Assembly (NCBI RefSeq): GCF_001712755.1 | Contig: NZ_MDKC01000033.1 | Span: forward strand, 242,761 to 306,760 | DNA from: Gottfriedia luciferensis | GTDB taxonomy: Bacteria; Bacillota; Bacilli; Bacillales; Bacillaceae_G | Length of the DNA: 64,000 nt | Direction: 5' to 3' | Part shown: piece after piece, positions 10,513-18,307 of the stretch | Numbering within the stretch: position 1 is the stretch's first letter | Layout of the letters: every line of letters begins with the position of its first letter | Translations under genes and position numbers: made by a program | The notes under the pieces: generated by a model | What the model saw: only the letters and a program-made list of their open reading frames with translations | What the model was told of the DNA's origin: nothing | The model's database searches: none

Positions 10513-10678
10513 TGTTGTCTCCCCAATTATTCAAAAGTACAATTATAGAATTTTATTCTGATCCCCTCATAACCATTATAAACACCTTAAAAATTCATTA
10601 AAATTTCATTAATGGTAAATTTTTCTTGAAAAATTGGTAAAGATAAAAAAATCAAAAAAAAGAAAGAAGGTTTTCAAA

Positions 10679-11155
10679 ATGAAAAAAGCAATTTTTGCAG
10701 GTGCAGTAGTTAGTCTTTTTACACTTAGTACAATCACAGTAAATGCCGAAAACATCGCGGCAGCAAATTATTATGTCCATCCACATCATGATCATGATGC
10801 GACAACTGATGATGGTGAGCATCATAGACATCATCACCATCACAAAGCAAATAAAATGTTAGAAAACCACAAAAAAGAAGTTGTTAAGTATATTTCAAAT
10901 TATTTAAACCAACCTGAAGCTAATATAAATAAAGCTGTAGAGCAACATAAAATGGAAATGAAGAAATTAATATTTATCGCAGTTGTCTCAAAACTTTCAA
11001 ATAAACCTTTGGAAAATATCATCGCTCAAAAAGGTAAAACAAATTCATTTAAAGAAATATTAGATAATAATAATATTAAACGTGAGCAATTTTTTGAAGA
11101 AATGAAAAGAGTTCATCGAGATATATTTACTCAAATTGAACCAACTAAAAATTAA
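10679..11155 (+). CDS. Secreted histidine-rich protein of unknown function
   Basis: The ATG at 10679 (GAAGG 9-10 bases upstream) gives 158 residues; a TTG 45 bases earlier only adds a Lys-rich stretch. Residues 1-22 form a signal peptide (MKKAIFAGAVVSLFTLSTITVNA) shortened here to its pattern: two lysines, a hydrophobic core and an A-x-A-like site. Residues about 24-55 hold a cluster of more than a dozen His with Asp, including a run of five His. The rest is Lys-rich and helical. Exported metal binding is likely; no family is recognised. It stands alone between two terminators. Confidence 0.75.
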   Translation: MKKAIFAGAVVSLFTLSTITVNAENIAAANYYVHPHHDHDATTDDGEHHRHHHHHKANKMLENHKKEVVKYISNYLNQPEANINKAVEQHKMEMKKLIFIAVVSKLSNKPLENIIAQKGKTNSFKEILDNNNIKREQFFEEMKRVHRDIFTQIEPTKN

Positions 11156-11159
11156 ATTT

Positions 11160-11207
11160 AAAAGAGTGCCCCTTAAGTCATTATACTTATTGGGCCTCTT
11201 TTTTTGT
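11160..11207 (+). terminator. Terminator of the His-rich gene
   Basis: AAAGAG-GCCC pairs with GGGC-CTCTTT, followed by seven T. A transposon-like element begins four bases after the T-run. Confidence 0.8.
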
Positions 11208-11237
11208 TTAGGCTCTGTTAAAATAAAATGTTGATTT

Positions 11238-11402
11238 TTACGTACTAAAAAAGACTGTTTTTTCTTTTGTAGAAAATTCACGTGTTTCTTCAACTTTTTT
11301 TTGGCTCATATCTGGATCTAAAACCGAACCAAATGTTAATCCTTCTTTGAGACCTTTTACTACACCTTTTAATAAACCATCCTGTTTCGTATTTTCAGTC
11401 AT
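11238..11402 (-). CDS. Small 54-residue protein, element cargo
   Basis: ATG at 11402 follows GAGAGGAGGTTATTTTA, a near-ideal ribosome binding site. The product begins MTENTKQDGLLKGVVKGLKE, is hydrophilic and mixed-charge, and shows no known motif. A glycine-spaced GLLKG-VVKGLKEGL segment could form an amphipathic helix. The stop codon lies inside the left terminal inverted repeat of the surrounding element. Function unknown. Confidence 0.6.
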   Translation of the reverse strand: MTENTKQDGLLKGVVKGLKEGLTFGSVLDPDMSQKKVEETREFSTKEKTVFFST

Positions 11403-11427
11403 TAAAATAACCTCCTCTCACTAATGA

Positions 11428-11526
11428 TTGTATAAAATAATTGATCACTTTACTGGTAAAGAAAAATTGTCTAATGATGAAGTTGAAGAACTTAAAAGAG
11501 CAACAAAGTATAATCGTAATACTTAA
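11428..11526 (+). pseudogene. Short coding-like remnant, 32 codons
   Basis: The frame from a TTG at 11428 to TAA at 11526 reads LYKIIDHFTGKEKLSNDEVE and on to ATKYNRNT. It has clear protein-like composition but no ribosome binding site and no plausible start. A terminator follows at 11542. It could be the 3' remnant of a larger gene or a very small real gene. The remnant reading is preferred because its upstream side is taken by the divergent 54-codon gene. Confidence 0.35.
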
Positions 11527-11541
11527 CCTTTATTTTAAAAA

Positions 11542-11572
11542 CAGAATCTCCATGTAGAAGATTCTGCTTTTT
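11542..11572 (+). terminator. Terminator inside the element
   Basis: CAGAATCT (11542-11549) pairs with AGATTCTG (11559-11566), followed by CTTTTTC. Confidence 0.7.
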
Positions 11573-11619
11573 CTTATGTAACTAGCGCATTAGTTAGTTG
11601 AATAAGAAAATGGAATAAG

Positions 11620-12048
11620 TTAACCTTTAATGCTCTTACTACGTTCAATAAGAGTGGAAACGAAATAAGATATTATTAAAATCATCCCTATAAAGAAAGC
11701 GATAAAAAAACCAACCATCCCTTGAATACCAATCCATCCAACGGTGAATGTTAGAAAAAATAATTCATAACAAAAGCCAGCCATTATTATCGCAACAGGT
11801 ACGTTAAAAGGAAATAATCGTTTCCAACCTATTGCTAATGAAGTCGAAATGACTAGTATCGCAATCGAAATGATTGTATGTAATAAGCCCCAACGAAATT
11901 CCATACGAGATTGTGCCTCTTCACCAAAAGTGGTAAGAGGTCTAGTATTTAATTCATAGACTGTGAGGATTACTGTAACAGCCCCTACAAACATAACTAG
12001 GATAAAAATAACCCAGTTTACCATTTTTAATGTGTTTTTATTCTTCAC
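11620..12048 (-). CDS. Four-helix membrane protein, element cargo
   Basis: 142 residues starting at a GTG at 12048 behind AGGAGG. Four hydrophobic segments are visible, roughly at residues 10-30, 52-72, 78-98 and 104-130, with an extracytoplasmic-looking loop containing RPLTTFGEEAQSRMEF. No family is recognised. It sits inside the inverted-repeat element and is transcribed away from the right end. A transport or stress role cannot be judged from sequence. Confidence 0.65.
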   Translation of the reverse strand: MKNKNTLKMVNWVIFILVMFVGAVTVILTVYELNTRPLTTFGEEAQSRMEFRWGLLHTIISIAILVISTSLAIGWKRLFPFNVPVAIIMAGFCYELFFLTFTVGWIGIQGMVGFFIAFFIGMILIISYFVSTLIERSKSIKG

Positions 12049-12477
12049 TTGATCCTCCTAAATTAAATAATTCTTCTCCCATAAAAGCCTCCGGTATAAA
12101 AATTTAAAATAATTGTATATCCATCTCGAAAAATAATTTTTACCAATTTTTTACAATTATTAATTCTATAAAAAGTTGTTTTCTCCTCTTTCATTGTTCA
12201 ACTAAACTGCCAGTTAGTTCAATAAGAATATCAACAATCTTCTTTAACAGAGCCTTTGTTTAAATAACTTGTTTAGTAATGAATTTTATTAAACAGACGT
12301 TCATTTTTTTATTAAGAACATATCCCCAAATTCACAAAAAATTATTAATAATATCTAATTACGGCGTATTCATGGAATCAACTGAATATTATGTAAAGAT
12401 ATAACCACTTAATTGATTTGTTCATACAAACAAGTTCGTAGTTAATTGAGATAAACCAACTCTAGGGGCGTGAAGAG

Positions 12478-12840
12478 TTGACTACAAACCTAAACAATTT
12501 GAATAAAATATTTCGTAATGTTTTTCAGTTCATTTTACGGAATTCGAATTGGATATTATTATTAATTGGATTAATTGCGTTCATCAATTACTGGTCAATT
12601 TTTTACCTTGTTTCATTATATAGAGGATTTCATACAGAATCTTCACAAGTAAATCAGATGACTCTTTGGGTAATTTATGGGTATTTTTATGGCTTCTTCG
12701 GGAGTATGATTTTAATTTTTTTACACTCTTTTGTACTAAAACATATGTTGTTTTTTCGAAAAATTAAAAGTGCCATATCGTTTATATTCCTTCATTTTGC
12801 TTATTTTATTTCACTTATCTTATTAATTCTATTAAACTAA
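12478..12840 (+). CDS. Small membrane protein of unknown function
   Basis: 120 residues from a TTG at 12478; AGGGGCG lies 6-10 bases upstream. Three hydrophobic stretches are visible (about residues 24-46, 60-85 and 95-119), rich in Phe, Ile and Leu. There is no recognised domain. The start is uncertain because the first in-frame ATG is internal. The upstream 215 bases to the element end hold no gene. Confidence 0.5.
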   Translation: MTTNLNNLNKIFRNVFQFILRNSNWILLLIGLIAFINYWSIFYLVSLYRGFHTESSQVNQMTLWVIYGYFYGFFGSMILIFLHSFVLKHMLFFRKIKSAISFIFLHFAYFISLILLILLN

Positions 12841-12936
12841 TTTTCTATGTAATTGTTACCACTTTAATACTTAGGCTTGTTTTCTAATTCAAATATAGTT
12901 TATACTTAGATTAAATTTAATGCATTGTTCGGAGGA

Positions 12937-12999
12937 GCCTGTCACGATAGGGATAAGTATGTAATACTTTACTTACCCTATCGTGGCAGGTTCTTTTTT
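12937..12999 (+). promoter_or_regulatory. Leader hairpin with U-tract before the antiporter gene
   Basis: CCTGTCACGATAGGG (about 12939-12953) pairs with CCCTATCGTGGCAGG (about 12978-12992) and is followed by TTCTTTTTTT, just 25 bases before the antiporter start. A plausible sigma-A promoter (TTGTTT-18-TATACT) lies at about 12874-12903, so the hairpin is in the leader of that transcript. It is either an attenuator or the terminator of an upstream transcript. Confidence 0.55.
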
Positions 13000-13023
13000 T
13001 GCGATCAGACGGGAGATGAATTT

Positions 13024-14187
13024 ATGCTTTATGTGCAACTTGCGATTATATTAATTGCCTCTAAAGTTTTTGGGGATTTAAGTACAAAGCTTGGTCAGCC
13101 TGCAGTTTTAGGAAAGCTATTAATAGGGATTATACTAGGGCCAGCTGTTCTGGGAATCATTACTGAAACAGAAACATTACATGAAATGAGCGAAATTGGC
13201 GTCATTTTACTTATGTTTATTGCAGGTCTAGAAACTGATCTTAATGAATTTAAACGAACTGGGAAAGCTTCATCTTATGTAGGGGTACTCGGAATACTAT
13301 TCCCATTACTCTCAGGTTATCTTTATGGAATCTCCATAAACTTAAGTCAATTTGAAGCTATTTTTTTAGGGCTGGTTCTTTCTGCAACTAGTGTAAGTAT
13401 TTCGGTGGCTACTTTAAAAGAAATGGGTAAACTTAAAACAAAAGATGGAGCAACAATTTTAGGTGCTGCCGTAATTGATGATATTGTTGTCATCATAGCA
13501 TTAGCATTTGTAATGAGTTTCAGTGGTAGCGCCGTTAGTTTACCAATTCTTTTATTGAAAAAGTTTATATTTTTTACATTTGCCATATTAATCGGTTGGA
13601 AGATTGTCCCTTGGTTCCTAAAAAAGTTTATAAAACTAAATGTATCAGAAACGCTAATCTCTGCTGCATTAATAGTTTGCTTCTTATTCTCAGCTTTTGC
13701 AGATCAAACAGGGATTGCTGCAATAATCGGAGCTTATATCGCTGGAATTTCGATATCTGTTACTAAGTTTAAACAAGAAGTTTTTGAAAAGGTCGAAACG
13801 ATTGCTTACTCTGTATTTGTACCTGTTTTTTTCTCTTTAATTGGAGTATCAGTTCAATTTACGGGGTTAAGTCATTCGATTCCAACTATTATTATTTTAA
13901 GTATCATTGCTATTTTAACGAAACTAATTGGTGGAGCACTAGGAGCAAAACTAGCGGGATTTCCAACTAAAAATTCACTCGGTATTGGTTCAGCCATGGT
14001 GTCACGTGGGGAAGTTGCACTGATTATGGCATCAACAGGTTTAGCAAATAATCTATTAACTAAGGAAATGTTTGCGATCCTTGTTATAGTGGTATTAATC
14101 ACAACAATTGTAACTCCACCACTTATGAAGTTATTTTTCTCTGAAAAGAGTGAAACTTTAAATAAAAAAAGTGAAGCTATAAATTAA
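13024..14187 (+). CDS. CPA2-family Na+(K+)/H+ antiporter, NapA/GerN-like
   Basis: 387 residues from the ATG at 13024, chosen because GGGAGATG precedes it and because the longer frame only reads through the leader hairpin. The length equals the usual GerN/NapA size. About 12 membrane helices are visible. LGQPAVLGKLLIGIILGP near the N terminus and AAVIDDIVVII in helix 5 (with the ion-binding Asp pair) identify the CPA2 family. It exchanges monovalent cations for protons at the cytoplasmic membrane. GerN-type members act in spore germination, but that specific role is not shown here. Confidence 0.85.
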   Translation: MLYVQLAIILIASKVFGDLSTKLGQPAVLGKLLIGIILGPAVLGIITETETLHEMSEIGVILLMFIAGLETDLNEFKRTGKASSYVGVLGILFPLLSGYLYGISINLSQFEAIFLGLVLSATSVSISVATLKEMGKLKTKDGATILGAAVIDDIVVIIALAFVMSFSGSAVSLPILLLKKFIFFTFAILIGWKIVPWFLKKFIKLNVSETLISAALIVCFLFSAFADQTGIAAIIGAYIAGISISVTKFKQEVFEKVETIAYSVFVPVFFSLIGVSVQFTGLSHSIPTIIILSIIAILTKLIGGALGAKLAGFPTKNSLGIGSAMVSRGEVALIMASTGLANNLLTKEMFAILVIVVLITTIVTPPLMKLFFSEKSETLNKKSEAIN

Positions 14188-14194
14188 TAAACGC

Positions 14195-14230
14195 AAAAAA
14201 GGATCGTTTGAAATTAACGATCCTTTTTTT
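14195..14230. terminator. Bidirectional terminator
   Basis: AAAAAAGGATCGTT pairs with AACGATCCTTTTTT. It lies between the antiporter (+) and ytpB (-) and has T-runs in both directions. Confidence 0.85.
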
Positions 14231-14284
14231 GCTGAGTACAAACACTCAGTTTTCATAGTTATTTGCCAGCGTGGTGCTTACCTT

Positions 14285-15379
14285 TTAAACCGATTCCTTC
14301 ACTCTTCTATTACTCGCCTTTAACTCTTTTAATTTAAAATATAACTTAGCATTTCCATAGAAAAAGAATGATGTTAAGCCACCGTTCTTAACAATCCCTC
14401 TTCTTATCCTTTTCATCTCATCAGGTCCTGCCATTTTTTTGTCGGCTAAGTAAATGCCTAGTAACCCTTGGCATATCATTCGATGAAAACGATAGTCTTT
14501 TAAATCTTTTAAGGCTTGATCACTTTTCGTTGAAAAATACTCAATCCTATTTAACATGACATCTTTAGACGGGTAATAACTGCAGAAATTTAAATCTCCG
14601 CCTTCCTCGTCTTCCTTTTGATCAATTACATAATCTAGTAGTATATGAAGTCCTTGTACATAAGGAAAATAACTCTTATAGACTTGTTCAAATAATTTTT
14701 CAGTAATCATTTCATTAAATGAATAAGAAACTAAACAAAAAATCCCAAGAGTTGAACCTGCGCACGCAGAAAATTCATACCATTCTAAGTCAGAAAGTTC
14801 TGGTTGATATTTTTCAAACCATTTTGTTAATCTAGGCACTCGCTCTTCTTTTTTTACATGCTTATGTATTTGTAACTTACAATAATAATCAGCAAGTTGA
14901 ACTAAGTACTCTTTAATTCCCTCATAATGCTTCGATTGATTTAAACTACTATGACACTTTGAAACTAGTGCGCTTAAATATCCACCATCGTCTTGTTCTT
15001 CTCGGAAGCGATAATACATTTGATCGGATTTTTGGCATTTTACTGCATCAATCATTGACTCATGTAGTGCTTCAAAATCAACTGGATCAAGCGAAGTACT
15101 TCGATCGCATAAATTATCTAAGTAATCACTAATCGTTTGATATGCAACGATAAATTCTATTACTGGTTTCAAATTCTTTTCAGAAAGTAATGCTAAAATT
15201 GCACCACCTTCACAATGGAATGTTTTTGTATCGATACTCATTAATGCTTGTTTTCTAAGTTCTGGATCTGGGATTGTCATTGCAAAATTTCTCCAATAGT
15301 TCAATTCCTGATGCACTAAAGGAAAAACAGCTTTATAAACTTTCGGCATTAATTGGATCGGATTTTTAGGTAGTGACAT
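14285..15379 (-). CDS. ytpB: Tetraprenyl-beta-curcumene synthase
   Basis: 364 residues, DUF2600/YtpB family. B. subtilis YtpB cyclises long prenyl diphosphates to tetraprenyl-beta-curcumene, the precursor of C35 terpenes (sesquarterpenes) found in spores. Visible family features are an Asp-rich DYLDNLCDRS segment near residue 86 and DYVIDQKEDEEGGDLNF near residue 240, both likely metal or diphosphate sites. In B. subtilis it lies beside ytpA and ytoA; here ytoA is divergent and ytpA is absent. Confidence 0.9.
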   Translation of the reverse strand: MSLPKNPIQLMPKVYKAVFPLVHQELNYWRNFAMTIPDPELRKQALMSIDTKTFHCEGGAILALLSEKNLKPVIEFIVAYQTISDYLDNLCDRSTSLDPVDFEALHESMIDAVKCQKSDQMYYRFREEQDDGGYLSALVSKCHSSLNQSKHYEGIKEYLVQLADYYCKLQIHKHVKKEERVPRLTKWFEKYQPELSDLEWYEFSACAGSTLGIFCLVSYSFNEMITEKLFEQVYKSYFPYVQGLHILLDYVIDQKEDEEGGDLNFCSYYPSKDVMLNRIEYFSTKSDQALKDLKDYRFHRMICQGLLGIYLADKKMAGPDEMKRIRRGIVKNGGLTSFFFYGNAKLYFKLKELKASNRRVKESV

Positions 15380-15454
15380 TTTTTCACTCCTCCCTATTTT
15401 TCATTTATTACATATTGTTTAAATAAGTTATACTCATATTGAAGTAAATATTAT

Positions 15455-15532
15455 GGAGGTGAACTACGTTGCCTTGTTGTTTAGACAATTTCAACTAAAC
15501 AATCATCTCATTTTTCTTGGCAACGGTATAGT
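15455..15532 (+). promoter_or_regulatory. Structured leader of ytoA with displaced Shine-Dalgarno
   Basis: GGAGG at 15455-15459 is the only good ribosome binding site but lies 74 bases before the ytoA ATG. Between them CGTTGCC (15467-15473) pairs with GGCAACG (15519-15525), and TTGTTTAG (15477-15484) pairs with CTAAACAA (15495-15502). Folding would bring the site near the ATG. Alternatively the GGAGG serves a TTG-started nine-codon leader (15469-15498, MPCCLDNFN). Confidence 0.5.
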
Positions 15533-16060
15533 ATGATATTACCATACAAAGGGAAGCAACCCAAAATCGAACCATCAGCTTTTATCGCTTCAACTGCAAC
15601 TGTTACCGGTTCTGTCACAATTGGAGCAAATAGTAGTGTATTTTTTGGTGCAGTAATTCGTGGCGACGTTAATGATACAATCATTGGAAATGATGTAAAT
15701 GTTCAAGATTTATCTGTTCTCCACCAAAGTCCAAAATGCCCTCTAATTTTAGAAGATGGCGTAACAATTGGACATAGTGTTATTTTACATAGTTGTACAG
15801 TTAAAAAGAATGCATTAGTTGGTATGGGATCAATCGTTTTAGACGGTGCTGAAATCGGTGAAGGTGCAATGATTGGTGCAGGTAGCTTAGTTCCTGGAGG
15901 AAAAATAATACCTCCTAACACATTAGCGTTTGGTAGACCTGCTAAAGTAGTACGTGAATTAACAGAGGAAGACATCATTGATATGGATCGAATTCGTAGA
16001 GAATATATTGAAAAAGGACAATTCTATAAAAAGGTAGAAGAAGAAAATCAGTCAAAATAA
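15533..16060 (+). CDS. ytoA: YtoA, gamma-carbonic anhydrase-like hexapeptide-repeat protein
   Basis: 175 residues built from left-handed beta-helix hexapeptide repeats (VTGSVTIGANSSVFFGAVIRG and onward, [LIV]-G-x4 pattern), with a short C-terminal helix. The family (YrdA/YtoA, gamma-CA superfamily) forms trimers that bind a metal through three His; His60-like, HSVILHSC region His residues are visible. Carbonic anhydrase activity is not assured for this branch. The ATG lacks an adjacent ribosome binding site (see the leader entry). Confidence 0.85.
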   Translation: MILPYKGKQPKIEPSAFIASTATVTGSVTIGANSSVFFGAVIRGDVNDTIIGNDVNVQDLSVLHQSPKCPLILEDGVTIGHSVILHSCTVKKNALVGMGSIVLDGAEIGEGAMIGAGSLVPGGKIIPPNTLAFGRPAKVVRELTEEDIIDMDRIRREYIEKGQFYKKVEEENQSK

Positions 16061-16119
16061 TTGAAATTGAGGATTTTTCTATAAAACAATATAAAAATCA
16101 AGTTTTGTATTTCCACACT

Positions 16120-16147
16120 GAGAAGGAATTTATGCCTTCTCTTTTTA
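16120..16147 (+). terminator. Terminator after ytoA
   Basis: GAGAAGG (16120-16126) pairs with CCTTCTC (16135-16141), followed by TTTTTATTTT. The rest of 16061-16396 holds no gene I can support; a TATAAT at about 16353-16359 could be the promoter of the next gene. Confidence 0.75.
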
Positions 16148-16396
16148 TTTTCCCTGAATTTATTTTAGGGTTAATTCTTTCATTTTTTTTGCTTTCTGCT
16201 CAATATTTTATCTTGAATTAGCTGTCTTTTGCACTCTCAGACAGATGTGACTGTCCCAGCTACCTTAACCCTCCCCGCTTATCCGTTTAATAAAAATTTA
16301 CATATCTAAATTATTCATTTACAAAAGATTCTATTTAAATCCATAAACCCTTTTTATAATGAAGTTACAAATATCTGCATTAATGGAGGATGAAAA

Positions 16397-16930
16397 ATGA
16401 GCGCTATTCTTCAAAAGATACACACTTATGAATGTCAACTGTTTTATCGCGTTAATTCATTGTTCCAGAAGCGTTACTTGAATTTTTTCTTCCGTAATAT
16501 TACACATCTTGGTGGAGCTACTTTTACAATTGCATCAGCATTAATTTTATTACTTTATTCCAAAGGTGAATTGCATGAAGCATCAATTTTATGTTGTTGT
16601 ACCCTTTCTCTTAGCCATATTCCTGTTCATTTTCTTAAACGTTTTTATCCACGTAAAAGACCTTATCTTAAACTAGAAGGTACTTTTGTGTTAAAAAATC
16701 CTTTAAAAGATCATTCCTTCCCTTCTGGTCATACAACGGCAATTATTTCTGTTGCACTTCCAATTATGATTTATTTACCATTTACAGCATTTATTTTACT
16801 ACCTTTAGTTTTGTGTGTCTCTTTCTCTCGAATTTATCTTGGCTTACATTATCCATCAGATGTGTTTTTCGGAATTTTACTTGGTATCTTTACTACATTT
16901 ATTTCTCAATTTTTTATCTATCATTTGTAA
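16397..16930 (+). CDS. PAP2-family membrane phosphatase
   Basis: 177 residues with about five membrane helices. The three acid-phosphatase motifs are complete: K81-x6-R88-P89 (KRFYPRKRP), P109-SGH, and S144-R145-x5-H151-x3-D155 (SRIYLGLHYPSD). Such enzymes dephosphorylate lipid phosphates, including undecaprenyl diphosphate or phosphatidate, on the outer face of the membrane. It is 12 bases upstream of a glycosyltransferase gene, so the pair probably handles a lipid-linked sugar or glycolipid. AATGGAGG precedes the ATG. Confidence 0.87.
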   Translation: MSAILQKIHTYECQLFYRVNSLFQKRYLNFFFRNITHLGGATFTIASALILLLYSKGELHEASILCCCTLSLSHIPVHFLKRFYPRKRPYLKLEGTFVLKNPLKDHSFPSGHTTAIISVALPIMIYLPFTAFILLPLVLCVSFSRIYLGLHYPSDVFFGILLGIFTTFISQFFIYHL

Positions 16931-16942
16931 GGAGGAGAAGTT

Positions 16943-18094
16943 ATGAGAGTAGCTATTTTTACAGACACCTATATTCCTCAAGTGAATGGTGTTGCCAAAA
17001 CTTTAAATCGATTTACAAATTATTTAAAAGATCATGGCCACTCATACCATGTGTTTGCTCCTGAGGATTACGGTTTATCTTCAACTGAAGATGTAACAAG
17101 ATTAAAGTCTGTGCCATTTAAAATTTATCCTGAATGTAAAATTTCATTTCCAAACCTTTCTAAAATGAAAAAGACGCTTAAAGAATTTAATCCAGATATT
17201 ATTCATATCGCTACGCCATTTACAATTGGATTGAGCGGTCTTCATATTGCTAAAAAAATGAAAATCCCTTTGGTTGCTTCATACCACACAAATTTTGATC
17301 ATTATCTTCAGTACTATAACTTAACATTCTTAGAAAATATTTTATGGAAGTATTTAGACTGGTTTCATAAACCTACTCAAAAAATATTTGTTCCCTCCAA
17401 GGATACATTCAATCATTTAGTGACAAAGGGATTTAATAATCTCTCAATTTGGACACATGGCGTTGACTGTTCGATCTTTCGTCCAACTTTGAATCATAAT
17501 GAGATTAAACAAAAATATAATATTACGTCTAAATATACGGTTTGTTTTGTCGGAAGAATTGCACCTGAAAAAGATTTAGAAACCTTATCGAAAATAATAA
17601 ACTATACTAAACAACGTTTTAACAAAAATTTAACTTGGTTAATCGTAGGAGATGGTCCAAAAAAAGAAGAAATGATCAAGAAAACTGGTACTGATCAAAT
17701 TATTTATACAGGCTATCTTCAAAAGAAGGACTTAGTTGAGATTTATGGTGTGTCTGATTTAATGGTCTTTCCTTCTGATACTGAAACATTTGGAAATGTA
17801 GTACTCGAAGCAATGGCATGTGGAACACCAGTCATTGGTGCAAATGCAGGCGGAGTTAAAAATATAATTAGAGATTATTCAACTGGTGTCCTTTGTGAGC
17901 CACAAAATACATCTTCATTTTGCCAGGCAATTGAGGATTGCTTACATGGAAGCGAGATGTTGAAGCATATGTCAAAAAAAGCAAGAGATTATGCATTAAC
18001 ACAGGATTGGAATAGTATCTTTAAAAAATTAGTAATGGAATTTGAACTAATCTTTACACCACAACCACCAATCCTCATATCTAAGAAGGCTTAA
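16943..18094 (+). CDS. Glycosyltransferase family 4 (GT-B fold)
   Basis: 383 residues. N-terminal MRVAIFTDTYIPQVNGVAKTL is the glycine-rich acceptor-domain start of GT4 enzymes. SYHTNFDHYL near residue 115, FVGRIAPEKDLETL near residue 200, and FPSDTETFGNVVLEAMACGTPVI near residue 275 (with the E-x7-E donor-site motif) are visible. The closest pattern is the alpha-mannosyl/glucosyl diacylglycerol transferase group, but the sugar and acceptor are not proven. It is cotranscribed with the PAP2 gene; AGGAGGAG precedes the start. Confidence 0.85.
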   Translation: MRVAIFTDTYIPQVNGVAKTLNRFTNYLKDHGHSYHVFAPEDYGLSSTEDVTRLKSVPFKIYPECKISFPNLSKMKKTLKEFNPDIIHIATPFTIGLSGLHIAKKMKIPLVASYHTNFDHYLQYYNLTFLENILWKYLDWFHKPTQKIFVPSKDTFNHLVTKGFNNLSIWTHGVDCSIFRPTLNHNEIKQKYNITSKYTVCFVGRIAPEKDLETLSKIINYTKQRFNKNLTWLIVGDGPKKEEMIKKTGTDQIIYTGYLQKKDLVEIYGVSDLMVFPSDTETFGNVVLEAMACGTPVIGANAGGVKNIIRDYSTGVLCEPQNTSSFCQAIEDCLHGSEMLKHMSKKARDYALTQDWNSIFKKLVMEFELIFTPQPPILISKKA

Positions 18095-18233
18095 AAAAAT
18101 TTTCATGTTTTTTATTATCTGAATATTTTAAATAAAACAACAAAGGATAAGATTGATTAGTAACTCCTCAATCATCAACTTACGTGAATAATGAATAATT
18201 CAAAAACAAACAATATATATTGAGTAGTTACAC

Positions 18234-18262
18234 TAGCGACTATTGTACAGTCGCTTTTACTT
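18234..18262 (+). terminator. Terminator upstream of the polyamine operon
   Basis: AGCGAC (18235-18240) pairs with GTCGCT (18250-18255), followed by TTTACTTTTT. Confidence 0.7.
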
Positions 18263-18307
18263 TTTCGTACGTACTTTTTTAATTTTGCAAAATTAGGAGG
18301 ACAATAG

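Larger units (their letters stand above)
11211..12254. mobile_element. Transposase-less element with 28-bp terminal inverted repeats
   Basis: The left end starts GGCTCTGTTAAA at 11211 and the right end finishes with its complement at 12254. Over the first 28 bp the two ends match at 23 positions by my count (both share TGTTGAT at positions 19-25). TTTGTTTA occurs directly outside both ends (11203-11210 and 12255-12262), a perfect 8-bp target duplication. No transposase is encoded in the 1044 bp; it carries a 54-codon gene, a 32-codon reading frame with terminator, and a 142-codon membrane protein gene. It therefore resembles the mobile insertion cassettes described in the B. cereus group. The IS family is not assigned. 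Near 11579-11612 a second copy of the right subterminal sequence occurs. Confidence 0.75.

Noticed and set aside
12925..13023. N-terminal extension of the antiporter
   Set aside because: It translates the leader hairpin; the ATG at 13024 has its own ribosome binding site and starts at the first membrane helix.
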